DNA from: Erwinia typographi
Lineage (GTDB): Bacteria > Pseudomonadota > Gammaproteobacteria > Enterobacterales > Enterobacteriaceae
Reading direction: 5' to 3'
DNA length: 64,000 bases
Assembly: GCF_000773975.1 (NCBI RefSeq)
Contig: NZ_JRUQ01000008.1
Coordinates: 1 to 64,000 of the forward strand
The notes beneath the pieces were generated by a model that saw only the letters and a program-made list of their open reading frames with translations, did not search any database and had not been told where the DNA came from. Shown here piece by piece: positions 44,593 through 54,168 of this stretch. How positions within the stretch are numbered: the first letter of the stretch is position 1; the number at the start of each line of letters is the position of its first letter. A program made the position numbers and the translations under genes.

Positions 44593-44790
44593 TCTCACTC
44601 ATATTGTCGTTTAAATTCATCGCAACATGATTAGAGCACATTGATTGTTGAATGTTTTTCTACAAAGTGATGCTTTGTAATCATCACGGTTAACTGATTC
44701 CTTTTAATATATGGACTTAGGGACGGTGCTGCGTTTTTTTGTCAAATCTGTCAGTGGTCGATTTTATGAAAAATAATGTGTAACCAGTAC

Positions 44791-44814
44791 TTCCGCTGCT
44801 GGCACGAAGCGGAA
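44791..44814. repeat. Dispersed palindromic repeat, copy A
   Basis: TTCCGCTGCTGGCACGAAGCGGAA has arms TTCCGCT and AGCGGAA around a GCTGGCACGA loop. Related copies lie near 52012, 54327, 55621 and 61448. Confidence 0.6.
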
Positions 44815-44891
44815 CTTGATGAATGAGTCCTATCCCATGTACTCATTTTTGACTGCATTTTTATGATATAAGTTGAGACTCTGTGAAATGA

Positions 44892-44917
44892 AAAATCCAC
44901 GCAATTGCGTGGATTTT
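44892..44917. repeat. Hairpin identical in stem to the terminator at 29492
   Basis: AAAATCCACGC and GCGTGGATTTT flank an AATT loop. The same 11-base arms with a GGCG loop are at 29492-29517. It has an adjoining T-rich run and could be a terminator, but no gene ends next to it here. Confidence 0.6.
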
Positions 44918-45282
44918 ATAGGTTTTTTCGATTCTCATGAGATTCAGCGAAACCTCATGAGACAACAAATTTTATTTAAGACGTTGAACCGTGATTTCAA
45001 TTATATTTTATTGATATTTATGTTTTATTTAAAAATTAGTCTTCAAAATACTCAGTCTTGTACTCATTTTGGAGTTGGCTTGCTTTCGTAAGGCGAAGTA
45101 CTCCTATTATCGCACCAATCAAGTATCTCTCAAAGTCTACTCCAGTTCACTGAAAACCATTATAATCAGTATCTTACAGCTATCTCTTGTATTCCGACAT
45201 CTACTGCCCCCCCCCCTAAATCTACATGCATATGGGGGTACATTTGGGGTATGTTCTGTTCGGTCTTATGGATATCCCCCCA

Positions 45283-45534
45283 GTGAAACTTAACGCCCGT
45301 CAGGTTGATACCGCAAAGCCAAAAGATGAACCTTACAAACTCTCTGATGGTGGGGGACTTTACCTTTTGATTATTGGCGGCTTAAGTACCGTGTTGCTGG
45401 CAAGGAGAAGTTGCTTGCTCTTGGGGTTTATCCCGACGTGACTTTGGCTGATGCTCGTAGTAAACGTGAAGAGGCTAAAAGGGGCATTGCTGTTGGGATT
45501 GCTCCCAATGTAGCGAAGAGAGAAGAGAAACTAG
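45283..45534 (+). pseudogene. P4-type integrase remnant, frameshifted and truncated
   Basis: From a GTG the frame reads VKLNARQVDTAKPKDEPYK then LSDGGGLYLLI, the usual start of P4-family tyrosine recombinases. A frameshift with loss of a few codons follows, and the integrase resumes as LALGVYPDVTLADARSKREEAKRG up to about 45534. The catalytic core (RHRY) is absent. It marks the scar of an integrated element at the left edge of the defence island. Confidence 0.8.
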
Positions 45535-45714
45535 GCCGATGCCCTCATTGCCGAATCAGCCTACCGAGAATTTATGCAGAGAAATCCGACGCTGCTAACC
45601 AATCAGAGACAAAAGGAACAGGAGGAAATCCGTGCTCAAGAAGTTGAACGTCACCAACGTAGGAATTTTATACAGAAACTTGCTGTATGGTTTGTTCGTG
45701 CCACTGGAGCATGA
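45535..45714 (+). pseudogene. 3' fragment of an unidentified gene fused to the integrase scar
   Basis: A frame of 59 residues begins ADALIAESAYREFMQRNPT directly after the integrase sequence and ends QKLAVWFVRATGA before a TGA. It has no start codon before the internal ATG, so the 5' end was lost by deletion. It is charged and helical. I do not recognise the family. Confidence 0.4.
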
Positions 45715-45892
45715 AATGCATTCTGCACGGTTCGCCGTCGGTGAGCTCATTTCCTGTTAGCAGAGTCAGTTCTGAGAGCAAATAGATAAGGATAATTGCC
45801 GCCAGTTCTGCATCCATGTAACAGCTACTCGTAGGTTTATGCAGAACCAATTCAACTTCATTCTGATGTGAATGACTTACAAGCATTCGCAT
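45668..45892 (-). CDS. Small ORF of unknown function
   Basis: Up to 74 codons. The second ATG (at about 45886) is preceded by GAAGGG at a good distance. It has no recognisable motif. It overlaps the end of the neighbouring fragment on the other strand, which weakens the case. Listed for completeness. Confidence 0.25.
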   Translation of the reverse strand: MRMLVSHSHQNEVELVLHKPTSSCYMDAELAAIILIYLLSELTLLTGNELTDGEPCRMHFMLQWHEQTIQQVSV

Positions 45893-46083
45893 CCCTTCAA
45901 AATTTCTGCTTGAAAAGCATGGTTAATCAATAATTATTTCCCTTTAAACCAATAAATTAATTTTGATTGCATTTTGGTTTGAACCCTTGCGATTTAGACG
46001 TATTATTTTGAGATTAATCCACTTGCCCAACCTTCATTGCTGCTTGTGAGTGTGCGTGAGGAATGATTTTAAGGTTATATATC

Positions 46084-48393
46084 ATGGAGTTATTGAAGTT
46101 TCTGGCGGCGATTTTAGTAATTTACTTGTTGTTTTTTAGAAAGAAAAAACGTAAATCTCCAAAGTCTTATGCTTCAAGCCCCGTGAAAGCACCGCCAAAA
46201 GAATGGCTCGCTGACATCAAGAAAAAAGAGGCGGTTGTGCGAAACGATGATAGTGAAGACGATAACCTTGCAACTTTTACATTGAGCGGTGGCCGGGGTG
46301 TTGAACTTCGGGTGGCAACCAATCATTACCGGAACACCTCAAAGTCAGCAGGTGCACTAGCTCGATGGATACTTCCGGGTGAGATGATAACTGTAGCTGG
46401 TGTAGCAATTAGCGGTGGCCACATATACTTGGGGCAACGTATGAAGCCCTCCGGTCAGGAATCAGGCGGCTATTATGACGATGGAAATGAGGCATCATTA
46501 ATTGATGACACATGTAAGATAAAACCTACTTCTTATCTTTACGAGGACAGTTCATTAGGATACTGGCCCAGTTTTTCCTCTCTTTCCCCAGAAGCACGCG
46601 GTGCGTATGTCAGTTGGCTCGCCAGCGATAGGTCTGATCCATCGTGTCCTATCGGCTATGTTTTTATCTACCTCTATGGCCTGGAAAGAAAAGCGCTCAT
46701 AGATTCCACTGACCCAAAATTCCCTGATGCTGAGTTCCGTAATCTGTTCAATGAAGTAGCTCGGTTAAGATCCGTATTCATTGAGAACCGCTCATTCCGT
46801 GGATATTCGGCCCAGTTACTCGAAGCCATGTCTATTCTGCGCCCGAACATGGGCTTAGCCACTGAGCTCGATAGCAATTCAGGTTTCAGCAACAGCATGC
46901 AATTTAAGCTGGCTCTGGCAAAAACTGTACATGAAGGAGTTCCTGTATCAGCTGAACTGGCGTTGAACTGGGTAATAAACCACACCGAGTATTCGCTGCG
47001 TACCCCGGCTCGCCGCTGTGCTAAAGAGTTTGCTGCGCTTTTCAAACGGCGTTACACCCTCAAATATGGTGAAGGGATGGTCGTTAAGGCGAATAAAACG
47101 CGCCTAAGGTTAGATTACACACCAGCAAGTCCTAGTTTGCGAGGTGTTCGACTCCCTGTTCCCGACCTGCCTGATCCAAGTGCGTTGAAGAGCCCTGTCC
47201 AGAAAATTATGGCTCTTGCCGAGATATGTACGGATGAACTTGATGCTTATAGTCGCTACCTTGGTAGGAAAGGTACGTCAGTCAATGATACGGCTGCAAT
47301 TATGTTGCTCCCTTCTGAGATCGTTAATGAAAGCGCAGAAAAAATATTAAGCTCATTCAAACGCTGGGCTGATGAGGCGATCCGCGTCAAGGAGGGGTTA
47401 GTCTCAATTGCTGATTTTTGGGCACATATGAATGCCAGTTGCCCCAATAAAATCAATAAAAAAGAGGCCGATTTGATGCAGGCCTTTGCTCTGAAGATGG
47501 GTTACGGTCTGGCACCTGACCCGTATTATCACCATGTGAAGGCGGATGTTGATGGGACACTTGTTCTATTCCCTGCCGCCGAAGGTGGACGCTTCTCACC
47601 TTCTTCTGAATTTATCTCAGCAGTAATGACGCTCAGATTAGGGGCGATGGTCGCCTTGATTGACGATTCTCTTGATCAAGCTGAACAGAAAGTGCTTGAG
47701 AATGCCATCAACAACAATACTGGCTTCACCGATGATGAAAAACGCTCTCTACATGCGTATTTAACGTGGCAACTTCATACCCCAGCCAATATGACAGGAA
47801 TGAAAAGCAGGATTGAGTTGATGGGGGCCGCGGAAAAAGCTGCTGTGGGTAAAGTTATCGTTAGTGTTGCCTGTTCGGATGGGACAATAGCGCCTGCCGA
47901 AATCAAACAGCTTGAGAAGATTTATTCAAGTTTGGGGCTGGATCCCTCATCTGTCTCGAGCAATATCCATCAGCATTCCGCAACTGAACATGATCTCGTC
48001 TCGTCTGTACCAACTGATCAGCCAGCAGTAGGGTTCACACTGGATGCTAATGTACTTGCCCGCCACGAATCTGCCACGGATGATGTTCGTAAATTGCTGA
48101 ACACAATTTTCACCGAAGAAGAACCGGAAGAGCCAGAAAGCGCTCCAGCCTCATTAACGGAGGCGGGGGGGCTAGACTCCGTACATAGCCAGCTTTATCG
48201 CAGTTTGCTGGAGAAAGAACAGTGGTCCCGGAAAGAGGCGACAGAATTGTGCGGAAATTTGAATTTGATGCTCGGCGGTGCGCTTGAGGTGATTAATGAC
48301 TGGTCCTATGCGGTGGTTGATGCTCCGGTACTGGACGATGCCGATGATGATATCTGGGTTGACCTGGAAATTGCCAAAGAATTAGAGGGATAG
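46084..48393 (+). CDS. sngA: TerB-domain protein, Shango-type defence component (SngA)
   Basis: A 769-residue protein with a transmembrane segment at the N-terminus (about residues 4-20) followed by a basic stretch, a TerB_N domain (about 60-280, including YWPSFSSLSPEARGAYVSWL), a central TerB-type metal-binding segment (EKAAVGKVIVSVACSDGTI) near residue 590 and a TerB_C domain at the end. TerB proteins with an ATPase and a helicase match the reported gene content of the Shango anti-phage system. I chose the ATG at 46084, not 46063, because its spacing to an AAGG motif is better. It precedes an ATPase gene by only three bases. Confidence 0.8.
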   Translation: MELLKFLAAILVIYLLFFRKKKRKSPKSYASSPVKAPPKEWLADIKKKEAVVRNDDSEDDNLATFTLSGGRGVELRVATNHYRNTSKSAGALARWILPGEMITVAGVAISGGHIYLGQRMKPSGQESGGYYDDGNEASLIDDTCKIKPTSYLYEDSSLGYWPSFSSLSPEARGAYVSWLASDRSDPSCPIGYVFIYLYGLERKALIDSTDPKFPDAEFRNLFNEVARLRSVFIENRSFRGYSAQLLEAMSILRPNMGLATELDSNSGFSNSMQFKLALAKTVHEGVPVSAELALNWVINHTEYSLRTPARRCAKEFAALFKRRYTLKYGEGMVVKANKTRLRLDYTPASPSLRGVRLPVPDLPDPSALKSPVQKIMALAEICTDELDAYSRYLGRKGTSVNDTAAIMLLPSEIVNESAEKILSSFKRWADEAIRVKEGLVSIADFWAHMNASCPNKINKKEADLMQAFALKMGYGLAPDPYYHHVKADVDGTLVLFPAAEGGRFSPSSEFISAVMTLRLGAMVALIDDSLDQAEQKVLENAINNNTGFTDDEKRSLHAYLTWQLHTPANMTGMKSRIELMGAAEKAAVGKVIVSVACSDGTIAPAEIKQLEKIYSSLGLDPSSVSSNIHQHSATEHDLVSSVPTDQPAVGFTLDANVLARHESATDDVRKLLNTIFTEEEPEEPESAPASLTEAGGLDSVHSQLYRSLLEKEQWSRKEATELCGNLNLMLGGALEVINDWSYAVVDAPVLDDADDDIWVDLEIAKELEG

Positions 48394-48396
48394 TGA

Positions 48397-49713
48397 ATGT
48401 CTGTAACACGTATAAGAGTGAAAGAACGCGACGCTATTATTCAGTCACTTAAGTCAGGTGTAACGCCAAGGATAGGCATTCAACATATCCAGGTTGGCCG
48501 CGTGAATGAGATCACCGCTCTCCACCAGGATATTGAGAGGATTGCTGACGGTGGTGCAAGCTTCAGACTTATCATCGGTGAATATGGTTCTGGTAAAACG
48601 TTCTTTCTGAGTGTTGTGCGCTCTATTGCGCTAGAGAAGAAGCTGGTGTCAGTCAGTGCAGACCTTTCTCCTGACAGACGTGTTCACTCATCGGGAGGTC
48701 AGGCTCGTAATCTCTATTCTGAGCTTATGAAAAACATGTCCACCAGAAACAAGCCGGATGGTAATGCGTTACTTAGCGTTGTTGAAAGATTCGTTACGGA
48801 GGCAAGAAAGGAAGCGGACACGGACGGCTCCGAGGTTTCATCAGTTATTCATAAACGCCTGGCAGCTCTGTCAGATATGGTCGGTGGATATGACTTTGCG
48901 AAGGTCATTGATGCATTCTGGCGCGGGCATGAGCAGGATAACGAAACGCTAAAATCCAATGCTATTCGCTGGTTGCGAGGAGAGTACACTACCAAAACTG
49001 ATGCCCGTAACGATCTCGACGTTCGAACTGTTATCTCAGACGCTTCATTCTATGATTCATTGAAGCTGATGAGCCTTTTTGTCCGCCAGGCAGGCTATGC
49101 TGGTCTTTTGGTCAGCCTCGACGAAATGGTGAACCTCTTTAAGCTGAATAATACGCAAGCAAGAACAGCGAACTACGAACAGATTTTGCGGATCCTGAAT
49201 GACTGCCTGCAAGGCTCAGCCGAGAACATTGGTTTTATCCTCGGGGGTACGCCAGAGTTCCTTTTCGATCCGCGTAAAGGTCTTTACAGCTATGAGGCGC
49301 TCCAGTCGCGTCTGGCGGAAAACCGGTTCGCGCAAAAAGCAGGGGTGATTGACTACTCATCCCCCACTTTGCATCTTGCCAGCCTCACCCCTGAGGAACT
49401 GTATATTTTACTGAGAAATCTTCGCCATGTTTATGCGGGCGGAGAGCCAGAGAATTATCTGGTTCCAGATGAGGCACTGACTGGGTTTCTGCATCACTGT
49501 AGTAAAACTATTGGAGACGCTTACTTCCGTACCCCCCGTAACACCATAAAAGGTTTCCTGGACATGCTGGCCGTGCTGGAACAAAACAGAACGATGAACT
49601 GGCAAGCACTAATAGAGGGTGTGGCGATTGAAGAGGACAGACCCAGCGATATGGTTGACGCCATTGTGGAGGAAAGCGATGACGACGACGGCCTGGCGAA
49701 CTTTAAGCTATGA
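48397..49713 (+). CDS. sngB: BrxD-like ATPase, Shango-type defence component (SngB)
   Basis: A 438-residue P-loop ATPase of the BrxD/DUF2791 type. Walker A is IIGEYGSGKTFFLSVV (about residues 60-75) and Walker B is LLVSLDEMVNLF near residue 240. It follows the TerB gene after three bases and overlaps the helicase start, so all three are one operon. BrxD ATPases usually pair with an Lhr-type helicase, as here. It probably acts on DNA with the helicase, and the TerB protein may localise the complex at the membrane. Confidence 0.82.
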   Translation: MSVTRIRVKERDAIIQSLKSGVTPRIGIQHIQVGRVNEITALHQDIERIADGGASFRLIIGEYGSGKTFFLSVVRSIALEKKLVSVSADLSPDRRVHSSGGQARNLYSELMKNMSTRNKPDGNALLSVVERFVTEARKEADTDGSEVSSVIHKRLAALSDMVGGYDFAKVIDAFWRGHEQDNETLKSNAIRWLRGEYTTKTDARNDLDVRTVISDASFYDSLKLMSLFVRQAGYAGLLVSLDEMVNLFKLNNTQARTANYEQILRILNDCLQGSAENIGFILGGTPEFLFDPRKGLYSYEALQSRLAENRFAQKAGVIDYSSPTLHLASLTPEELYILLRNLRHVYAGGEPENYLVPDEALTGFLHHCSKTIGDAYFRTPRNTIKGFLDMLAVLEQNRTMNWQALIEGVAIEEDRPSDMVDAIVEESDDDDGLANFKL

Positions 49714-51908
49714 GCAGTGCCTACGATAGTCTCGATCCCCGCGTCCGTAAGTGGGTTTACAAGCAGGGTTGGTCTACATTAAGGCCCTTGCAGGAGAGCG
49801 CTATCCCGGCAATTTTAGCCCGTGAGCGAGACGTGCTAATCAGTGCAGGTACAGCAGCGGGTAAAACAGAGGCTTTCTTTCTTCCTGCCTGTTCGGCGGT
49901 TGCAGATCTCACTAATGGATTTGGCATCGTCTATATCAGCCCGTTGAAGGCATTGATTAACGATCAGCACCGTCGTCTTGAGAGCCTTGGAGATGCATTG
50001 GAAATGCCAGTGACTCCCTGGCACGGGGATGTACCACAAAGCAAAAAGAAGAAGGCTCGGACGAATCCTGCTGGCATTTTACTGATTACACCTGAGTCAC
50101 TTGAGTCTTTGCTCATAAACTCAATGGGCTGGCTCAAACAGGCGTTTTCTTCAGTCGCATACATCGTTATTGATGAGTTTCATGCTTTTATTGGCTCAGA
50201 GCGTGGTGTACACCTGCTTTCTCTGCTCAATAGAATTGACCATGTGCTAGGACGCCAGGTAAATCCAATTCCCCGCGTTGCGTTGAGTGCCACGCTGGGG
50301 GAACTGGAGAAAGTGCCAGAACTGTTGCGCCCGGACAAACGACTCCCCTGCGTAACTGTTACAGATAGTAATAGCACGGCCACTCTTCAGGTGCAGGTCA
50401 AAGGGTACCTGGAGCGGGTGATCCAAAAAGAGGAAGAACTTCAGAGTTCAGCTGAACATGACGTTTGCGCTGACATTTTTAGGCTGTGCCGTGGCGATTC
50501 TCATTTGGTCTTTGCAAACAGCCGAAAGCGCACTGAAAGTATTGCGGCAACGCTGAGCGACATGTGTGAGGAACATATTGTTCCGAATGAATTCTTTCCC
50601 CACCATGGTTCCCTTGCCAAGGAGTTACGTGAGGCGCTTGAAGCTCGTCTTCAGAAAGGAAATTTGCCCACAACAGCTGTTTGTACAATGACGCTCGAGT
50701 TGGGAATTGATATTGGTAAGGTTAAGTCGGTTATACAAGTTACGCCTCCGCATACTGTTTCCAGTCTGCGTCAGCGTATGGGACGTTCTGGGCGACGCGA
50801 CTCCCCATCAGTTCTAAGAATGCTAATTACAGAAAATGAGCTTACTGTGACTAGCAGTATCGTTGACCACCTACGGCTGCAGTTGGTCCAGTCGATGGCA
50901 ATGATCAGATTGATGATCTCTAAACAATGGTTTGAGCCTGCCGATTCCCAGCAGATGCATTACTCCACGCTGCTACACCAGATTCTTGCAATTACCGCGC
51001 AATGGGGCGGAGTTCGTGCCGATCAACTCTGGTCACAGCTATGTCAAACAGGCCCGTTCCGTAATGTGGATATAGGCGATTTCAAAAGCCTGCTTAAACA
51101 TATGGGGGCATGTGGCCTGCTCACTCAACTCGCTAGTGGAGAAATGGTTGTTGGGGCAGAGGGGGAGAAACTGACTAACCATTACACGTTTTATGCCGTG
51201 TTCAACACACCAGAAGAGTTCCGCATTGTCACCGGAAACAGAACGCTTGGAACAGTGCCTGTGGACTCCCCACTGCTACCAGATCAACACATCATCTTCG
51301 GTGGGCGGCGCTGGAAAGTGACAGAGATAGAGACAGAGAAAAAAGTTATCTATGTAGAGTCGACCAAAGGCGGTCAGCCACCACAATTTAGTGGAGGGGG
51401 AATGTCTGTTCATGATGCCGTTCGTCAGGAAATGCTCGCTATCTATAGGGAAGGTGATTACCGCATAGCAATAGGTAGCAAGAGAGTAGATTATGCCGAT
51501 TCTGCCGCCAGAAACCTCTTTGCGGAAGGCTGTAGTAACTTTCACCGTTATAACCTGCAAAATGAGTATTTTATTACGAGTGGGCAACACTGTTATGTAA
51601 TTCCCTGGATGGGGGATAAAATTGTGAATACGATTACAGCCTTGCTCATACGTTGTGGTTTTAAAGCAAATTCATTTGGTGGTGTTATTGAAATCGATAA
51701 CTCCAGTGCAGCTTCCGTTCAGCACGCGCTCAAAGAAATGCTGTTGTCAGGCTTGCCATCTGCATTTGATCTTGCCACATATGTTCCAGAAAAGTTCCTG
51801 GATAAATACGACGAGTATTTACCAGAGTCCCTGCTTGCGAAAGGATTTGGGGAAAAAGCGTATGACATTGAAGGCACACGTAATTGGTTGAAGAAGTACC
51901 TTCAGTAA
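49710..51908 (+). CDS. sngC: Lhr-type DEAD/DEAH helicase, Shango-type defence component (SngC)
   Basis: A 732-residue superfamily 2 helicase resembling BrxHI/Lhr: Walker A ISAGTAAGKTEAFFLP, motif II VIDEFHAF (DEFH), the TLELGIDIGKVKSVIQ element and motif VI RQRMGRSGRRD, followed by an Lhr-like C-terminal extension. It overlaps the ATPase stop by four bases. A perfect 19-base inverted repeat lies immediately after its stop. Confidence 0.85.
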   Translation: MSSAYDSLDPRVRKWVYKQGWSTLRPLQESAIPAILARERDVLISAGTAAGKTEAFFLPACSAVADLTNGFGIVYISPLKALINDQHRRLESLGDALEMPVTPWHGDVPQSKKKKARTNPAGILLITPESLESLLINSMGWLKQAFSSVAYIVIDEFHAFIGSERGVHLLSLLNRIDHVLGRQVNPIPRVALSATLGELEKVPELLRPDKRLPCVTVTDSNSTATLQVQVKGYLERVIQKEEELQSSAEHDVCADIFRLCRGDSHLVFANSRKRTESIAATLSDMCEEHIVPNEFFPHHGSLAKELREALEARLQKGNLPTTAVCTMTLELGIDIGKVKSVIQVTPPHTVSSLRQRMGRSGRRDSPSVLRMLITENELTVTSSIVDHLRLQLVQSMAMIRLMISKQWFEPADSQQMHYSTLLHQILAITAQWGGVRADQLWSQLCQTGPFRNVDIGDFKSLLKHMGACGLLTQLASGEMVVGAEGEKLTNHYTFYAVFNTPEEFRIVTGNRTLGTVPVDSPLLPDQHIIFGGRRWKVTEIETEKKVIYVESTKGGQPPQFSGGGMSVHDAVRQEMLAIYREGDYRIAIGSKRVDYADSAARNLFAEGCSNFHRYNLQNEYFITSGQHCYVIPWMGDKIVNTITALLIRCGFKANSFGGVIEIDNSSAASVQHALKEMLLSGLPSAFDLATYVPEKFLDKYDEYLPESLLAKGFGEKAYDIEGTRNWLKKYLQ

Positions 51909-51911
51909 ACT

Positions 51912-51954
51912 GGCCTCAATCTAAGGGGGAAATGTTCCCCCTTAGATTGAGGCC
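51912..51954. repeat. Perfect 19-base inverted repeat just after the Shango operon
   Basis: GGCCTCAATCTAAGGGGGA (51912-51930) and TCCCCCTTAGATTGAGGCC (51936-51954) are exact inverted arms around AATGT, starting three bases after the helicase stop. No T-run follows, so it is either a stable 3'-end structure or a recombination scar. It could protect or end the mRNA. Confidence 0.75.
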
Positions 51955-52331
51955 GATTGATGATATCAATGTTCGCTCTTGGCTCGGATCTGCCAGAAAT
52001 CGAGGTCATAAGGTCTGCTTTAAGCGAGAAGCGGAAGTTGGCGCTAAAAAGATGACTACCGATGCCGTGTCGATTCAGTCCTTGTCCTAGGGGATGTTGT
52101 CATGATCAATCTCCTTTGGGTTAGGAGATGTGATTATGGTTGTCTCATATGAGTGAGGAGCGGGAGTTGGCGATTGTTATCATCCGTCAGTAAGGTATTA
52201 CTAGCATTATCATGTGTAAATTTAGGAAGCAGGCCTGCTTGAAATGGGGAGGCATTGTTTATTGTGCCCCAATCCTAATGCTGGCATAGTGCAAGGATAA
52301 AAAACGAAAAATTCATATAAAGGTCTCTCGT
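51955..52331. other. Intergenic region between Shango and the HNH gene
   Basis: About 375 bases with a copy of the dispersed repeat at 52012-52035 and otherwise no convincing gene. The final part is AT-rich and probably holds the HNH gene promoter. Confidence 0.4.
52012..52035. repeat. Dispersed palindromic repeat, copy B
   Basis: GGTCTGCTTTAAGCGAGAAGCGGA has near-complementary arms and the TTTAAGCGAGAA form of the loop, as in the second arm of the repeat at 55651-55674. Confidence 0.55.
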
Positions 52332-53060
52332 ATGAGCGAATCACGTAAGCAATTTATATTATCTAAAGGTGCGGTTTGCAATAACTGGAACTGGAGTTGG
52401 TCATTTGCCAACCATGAAGAAAAAATTGTTATCTTTGGTGCGTGGGATTTCAATACTGACAATGATAAATCGTTGATAATGCATAAAAGTTGGGAATATA
52501 AAAACAATCGCCGACAACCAGGATACTCTCAAGCAATCGAGCATTTGAAATTATTAGATCAAGGATATAGCCTATATATCTTTCATCAAGAAAATATTGG
52601 TGATGATGAAGATGAACCAAAAATTGGAAGAATTAGTGACAATATTTTAAAAGCTCACATAAAACATGATGGAGAAGCTTGGTATGCATACCGAAATGTA
52701 TTCGACTATTTACCTGATGAAATAGGTGAAGAAGAAGAGTATTTTGAAGGGACTCGAAATTTAGTGTCTGTAAATTCTTATGAACGAAATAAGGATGCTA
52801 GAGAGAAATGCATTAAAATTCATGGTTATAAATGTAAAACTTGTGATTTTGATTTTGAAAAGAAATATGGTGATCACGGTAAAGGCTTTATCCATGTACA
52901 TCATATCATACCCTTGAACATGATAGGAAAACGTTATAAGGTCAATCCAGAACATGATCTGATTCCTTTATGTCCCAATTGCCATGCTATGGTACATCGC
53001 TTTAAAAACAATGAATTAGATTTAGAAAAACTGAAGGAAATTATATCATCGTGCAAATAA
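52332..53060 (+). CDS. HNH endonuclease-family protein
   Basis: The 242-residue product has an uncharacterised N-terminal half (with WSFANHEEKIVIFGAWD) and a C-terminal HNH nuclease domain: CKTCDFDF, FIHVHHIIPL with the catalytic His pair, and LIPLCPNCHAMVH, so it binds zinc or another metal through Cys pairs. Resembles McrA-like modification-dependent nucleases. It is notably AT-rich compared with its neighbours, which suggests recent transfer. AAAGG precedes the ATG. It converges with the Mrr-like gene. Confidence 0.85.
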   Translation: MSESRKQFILSKGAVCNNWNWSWSFANHEEKIVIFGAWDFNTDNDKSLIMHKSWEYKNNRRQPGYSQAIEHLKLLDQGYSLYIFHQENIGDDEDEPKIGRISDNILKAHIKHDGEAWYAYRNVFDYLPDEIGEEEEYFEGTRNLVSVNSYERNKDAREKCIKIHGYKCKTCDFDFEKKYGDHGKGFIHVHHIIPLNMIGKRYKVNPEHDLIPLCPNCHAMVHRFKNNELDLEKLKEIISSCK

Positions 53061-53145
53061 TAATATTAACTACCTTCTCGCCTTTAACCGTCATCAAGTA
53101 GCTGACATTAAATTCCTAGCGAGTAAACAACCTCAGTATCTGATT

Positions 53146-54168
53146 CTAATCGCCCATAAATACGCCTCTACCTACTCTGCGTAATTCATTTAACCACTGA
53201 ATGACTTTTCCCCTATTTACTTCTCTAATAGGATATTTTCTAGCTTTACAAATTTCTTGAGCACCAGGAGAAAATGATGATGTTGTTACAATTATTCCAC
53301 CCTTAGCATTTTCATCAATAACATCTGCCCAGAGAGATTTTACCAACACCTTGTCAATTTTTGATTTTGTTCGTTTGCATTGAATAAGCTGAACGGGAGG
53401 TGCGCTGGCATTTGCATTAGGGTGCCAAACTCGAACATCAATGCCACCATCATTCCTTCCACTTCCTATCTCAACTTTATATCCTTTTCGTTCAAAGTAC
53501 TCAGCAGTTAGAGCTTCGAACTGTCTCCAATGTATTGAGCCGAGTTTTTCAGTATTAATTGATAAATAGTTCAAATATCTTTGATCTATGAACATTCCGT
53601 ACATTGCATCTAATGATTCGCTCTCAAACAAGCCCCTAAGCTCAAGTGGTGATTCCCAATCAAGTACTCTTGCTGAAAGCCAGTCCCAAGGGCTAGCTTC
53701 TTCACTATCTTTCGTTAATTCAACGAGCCTATGTGCAATAATCAACGCTTCACTTCCAAATTGTATTTGGATATTTTCATAGTATTGGCTTTCATTAAAA
53801 TCGTTGAATATCGATTGTTTTTCTTTGTCAAAGTGAATCTCTCCAAGATAACGTAATACTTGTTGCAATAGTTTTCTCCTGCTTGGATCATTCCTAAATT
53901 CCATCTCGAGTAATGTTGGTGCATGACCAATAAAGTCTTGTGATGTGACACCTAGGCGATACAAAAACTTTTGAAAAGTATCTTCAATGTGATTTGTTCT
54001 GATGCGACACAATTCCTCTTTCTGACTAGTGAAAACATCAAATAGTGGATCATCTTTATCTAAAAGTTGAATCATTTCATCGTTATTGAGTGCCAGCCCT
54101 GATTTATAACCTATTCTATCGCTAAAAAATGACCTAAATGATGTATTTATTGTAATCCATGTGCCCAT
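53146..54168 (-). CDS. Mrr-like restriction endonuclease
   Basis: A 340-residue protein with a C-terminal Mrr_cat nuclease domain of the PD-(D/E)xK type: WRQFEALTAEYFERKGYKVE, the GRNDGGIDVRV strand with the metal-binding Asp, and LIQCKRTKSK with the catalytic Lys. The N-terminal part (about 1-215) has no motif that I know and may sense the target. Such enzymes often cut modified DNA. I chose the ATG at 54168, after GAGGATAGC, and not the one at 54201. It is AT-rich. Confidence 0.85.
   Translation of the reverse strand: MGTWITINTSFRSFFSDRIGYKSGLALNNDEMIQLLDKDDPLFDVFTSQKEELCRIRTNHIEDTFQKFLYRLGVTSQDFIGHAPTLLEMEFRNDPSRRKLLQQVLRYLGEIHFDKEKQSIFNDFNESQYYENIQIQFGSEALIIAHRLVELTKDSEEASPWDWLSARVLDWESPLELRGLFESESLDAMYGMFIDQRYLNYLSINTEKLGSIHWRQFEALTAEYFERKGYKVEIGSGRNDGGIDVRVWHPNANASAPPVQLIQCKRTKSKIDKVLVKSLWADVIDENAKGGIIVTTSSFSPGAQEICKARKYPIREVNRGKVIQWLNELRRVGRGVFMGD

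Larger units (their letters stand above)
44593..45282. other. AT-rich junction region before the integrase remnant
   Basis: Nearly 700 bases with no convincing gene. It holds a copy of the dispersed palindromic repeat (44791-44814), a terminator-like hairpin (44892-44917), and a run of ten C residues (45207-45216). No tRNA was recognised here, although a P4-type integrase normally lies next to one. Confidence 0.5.
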
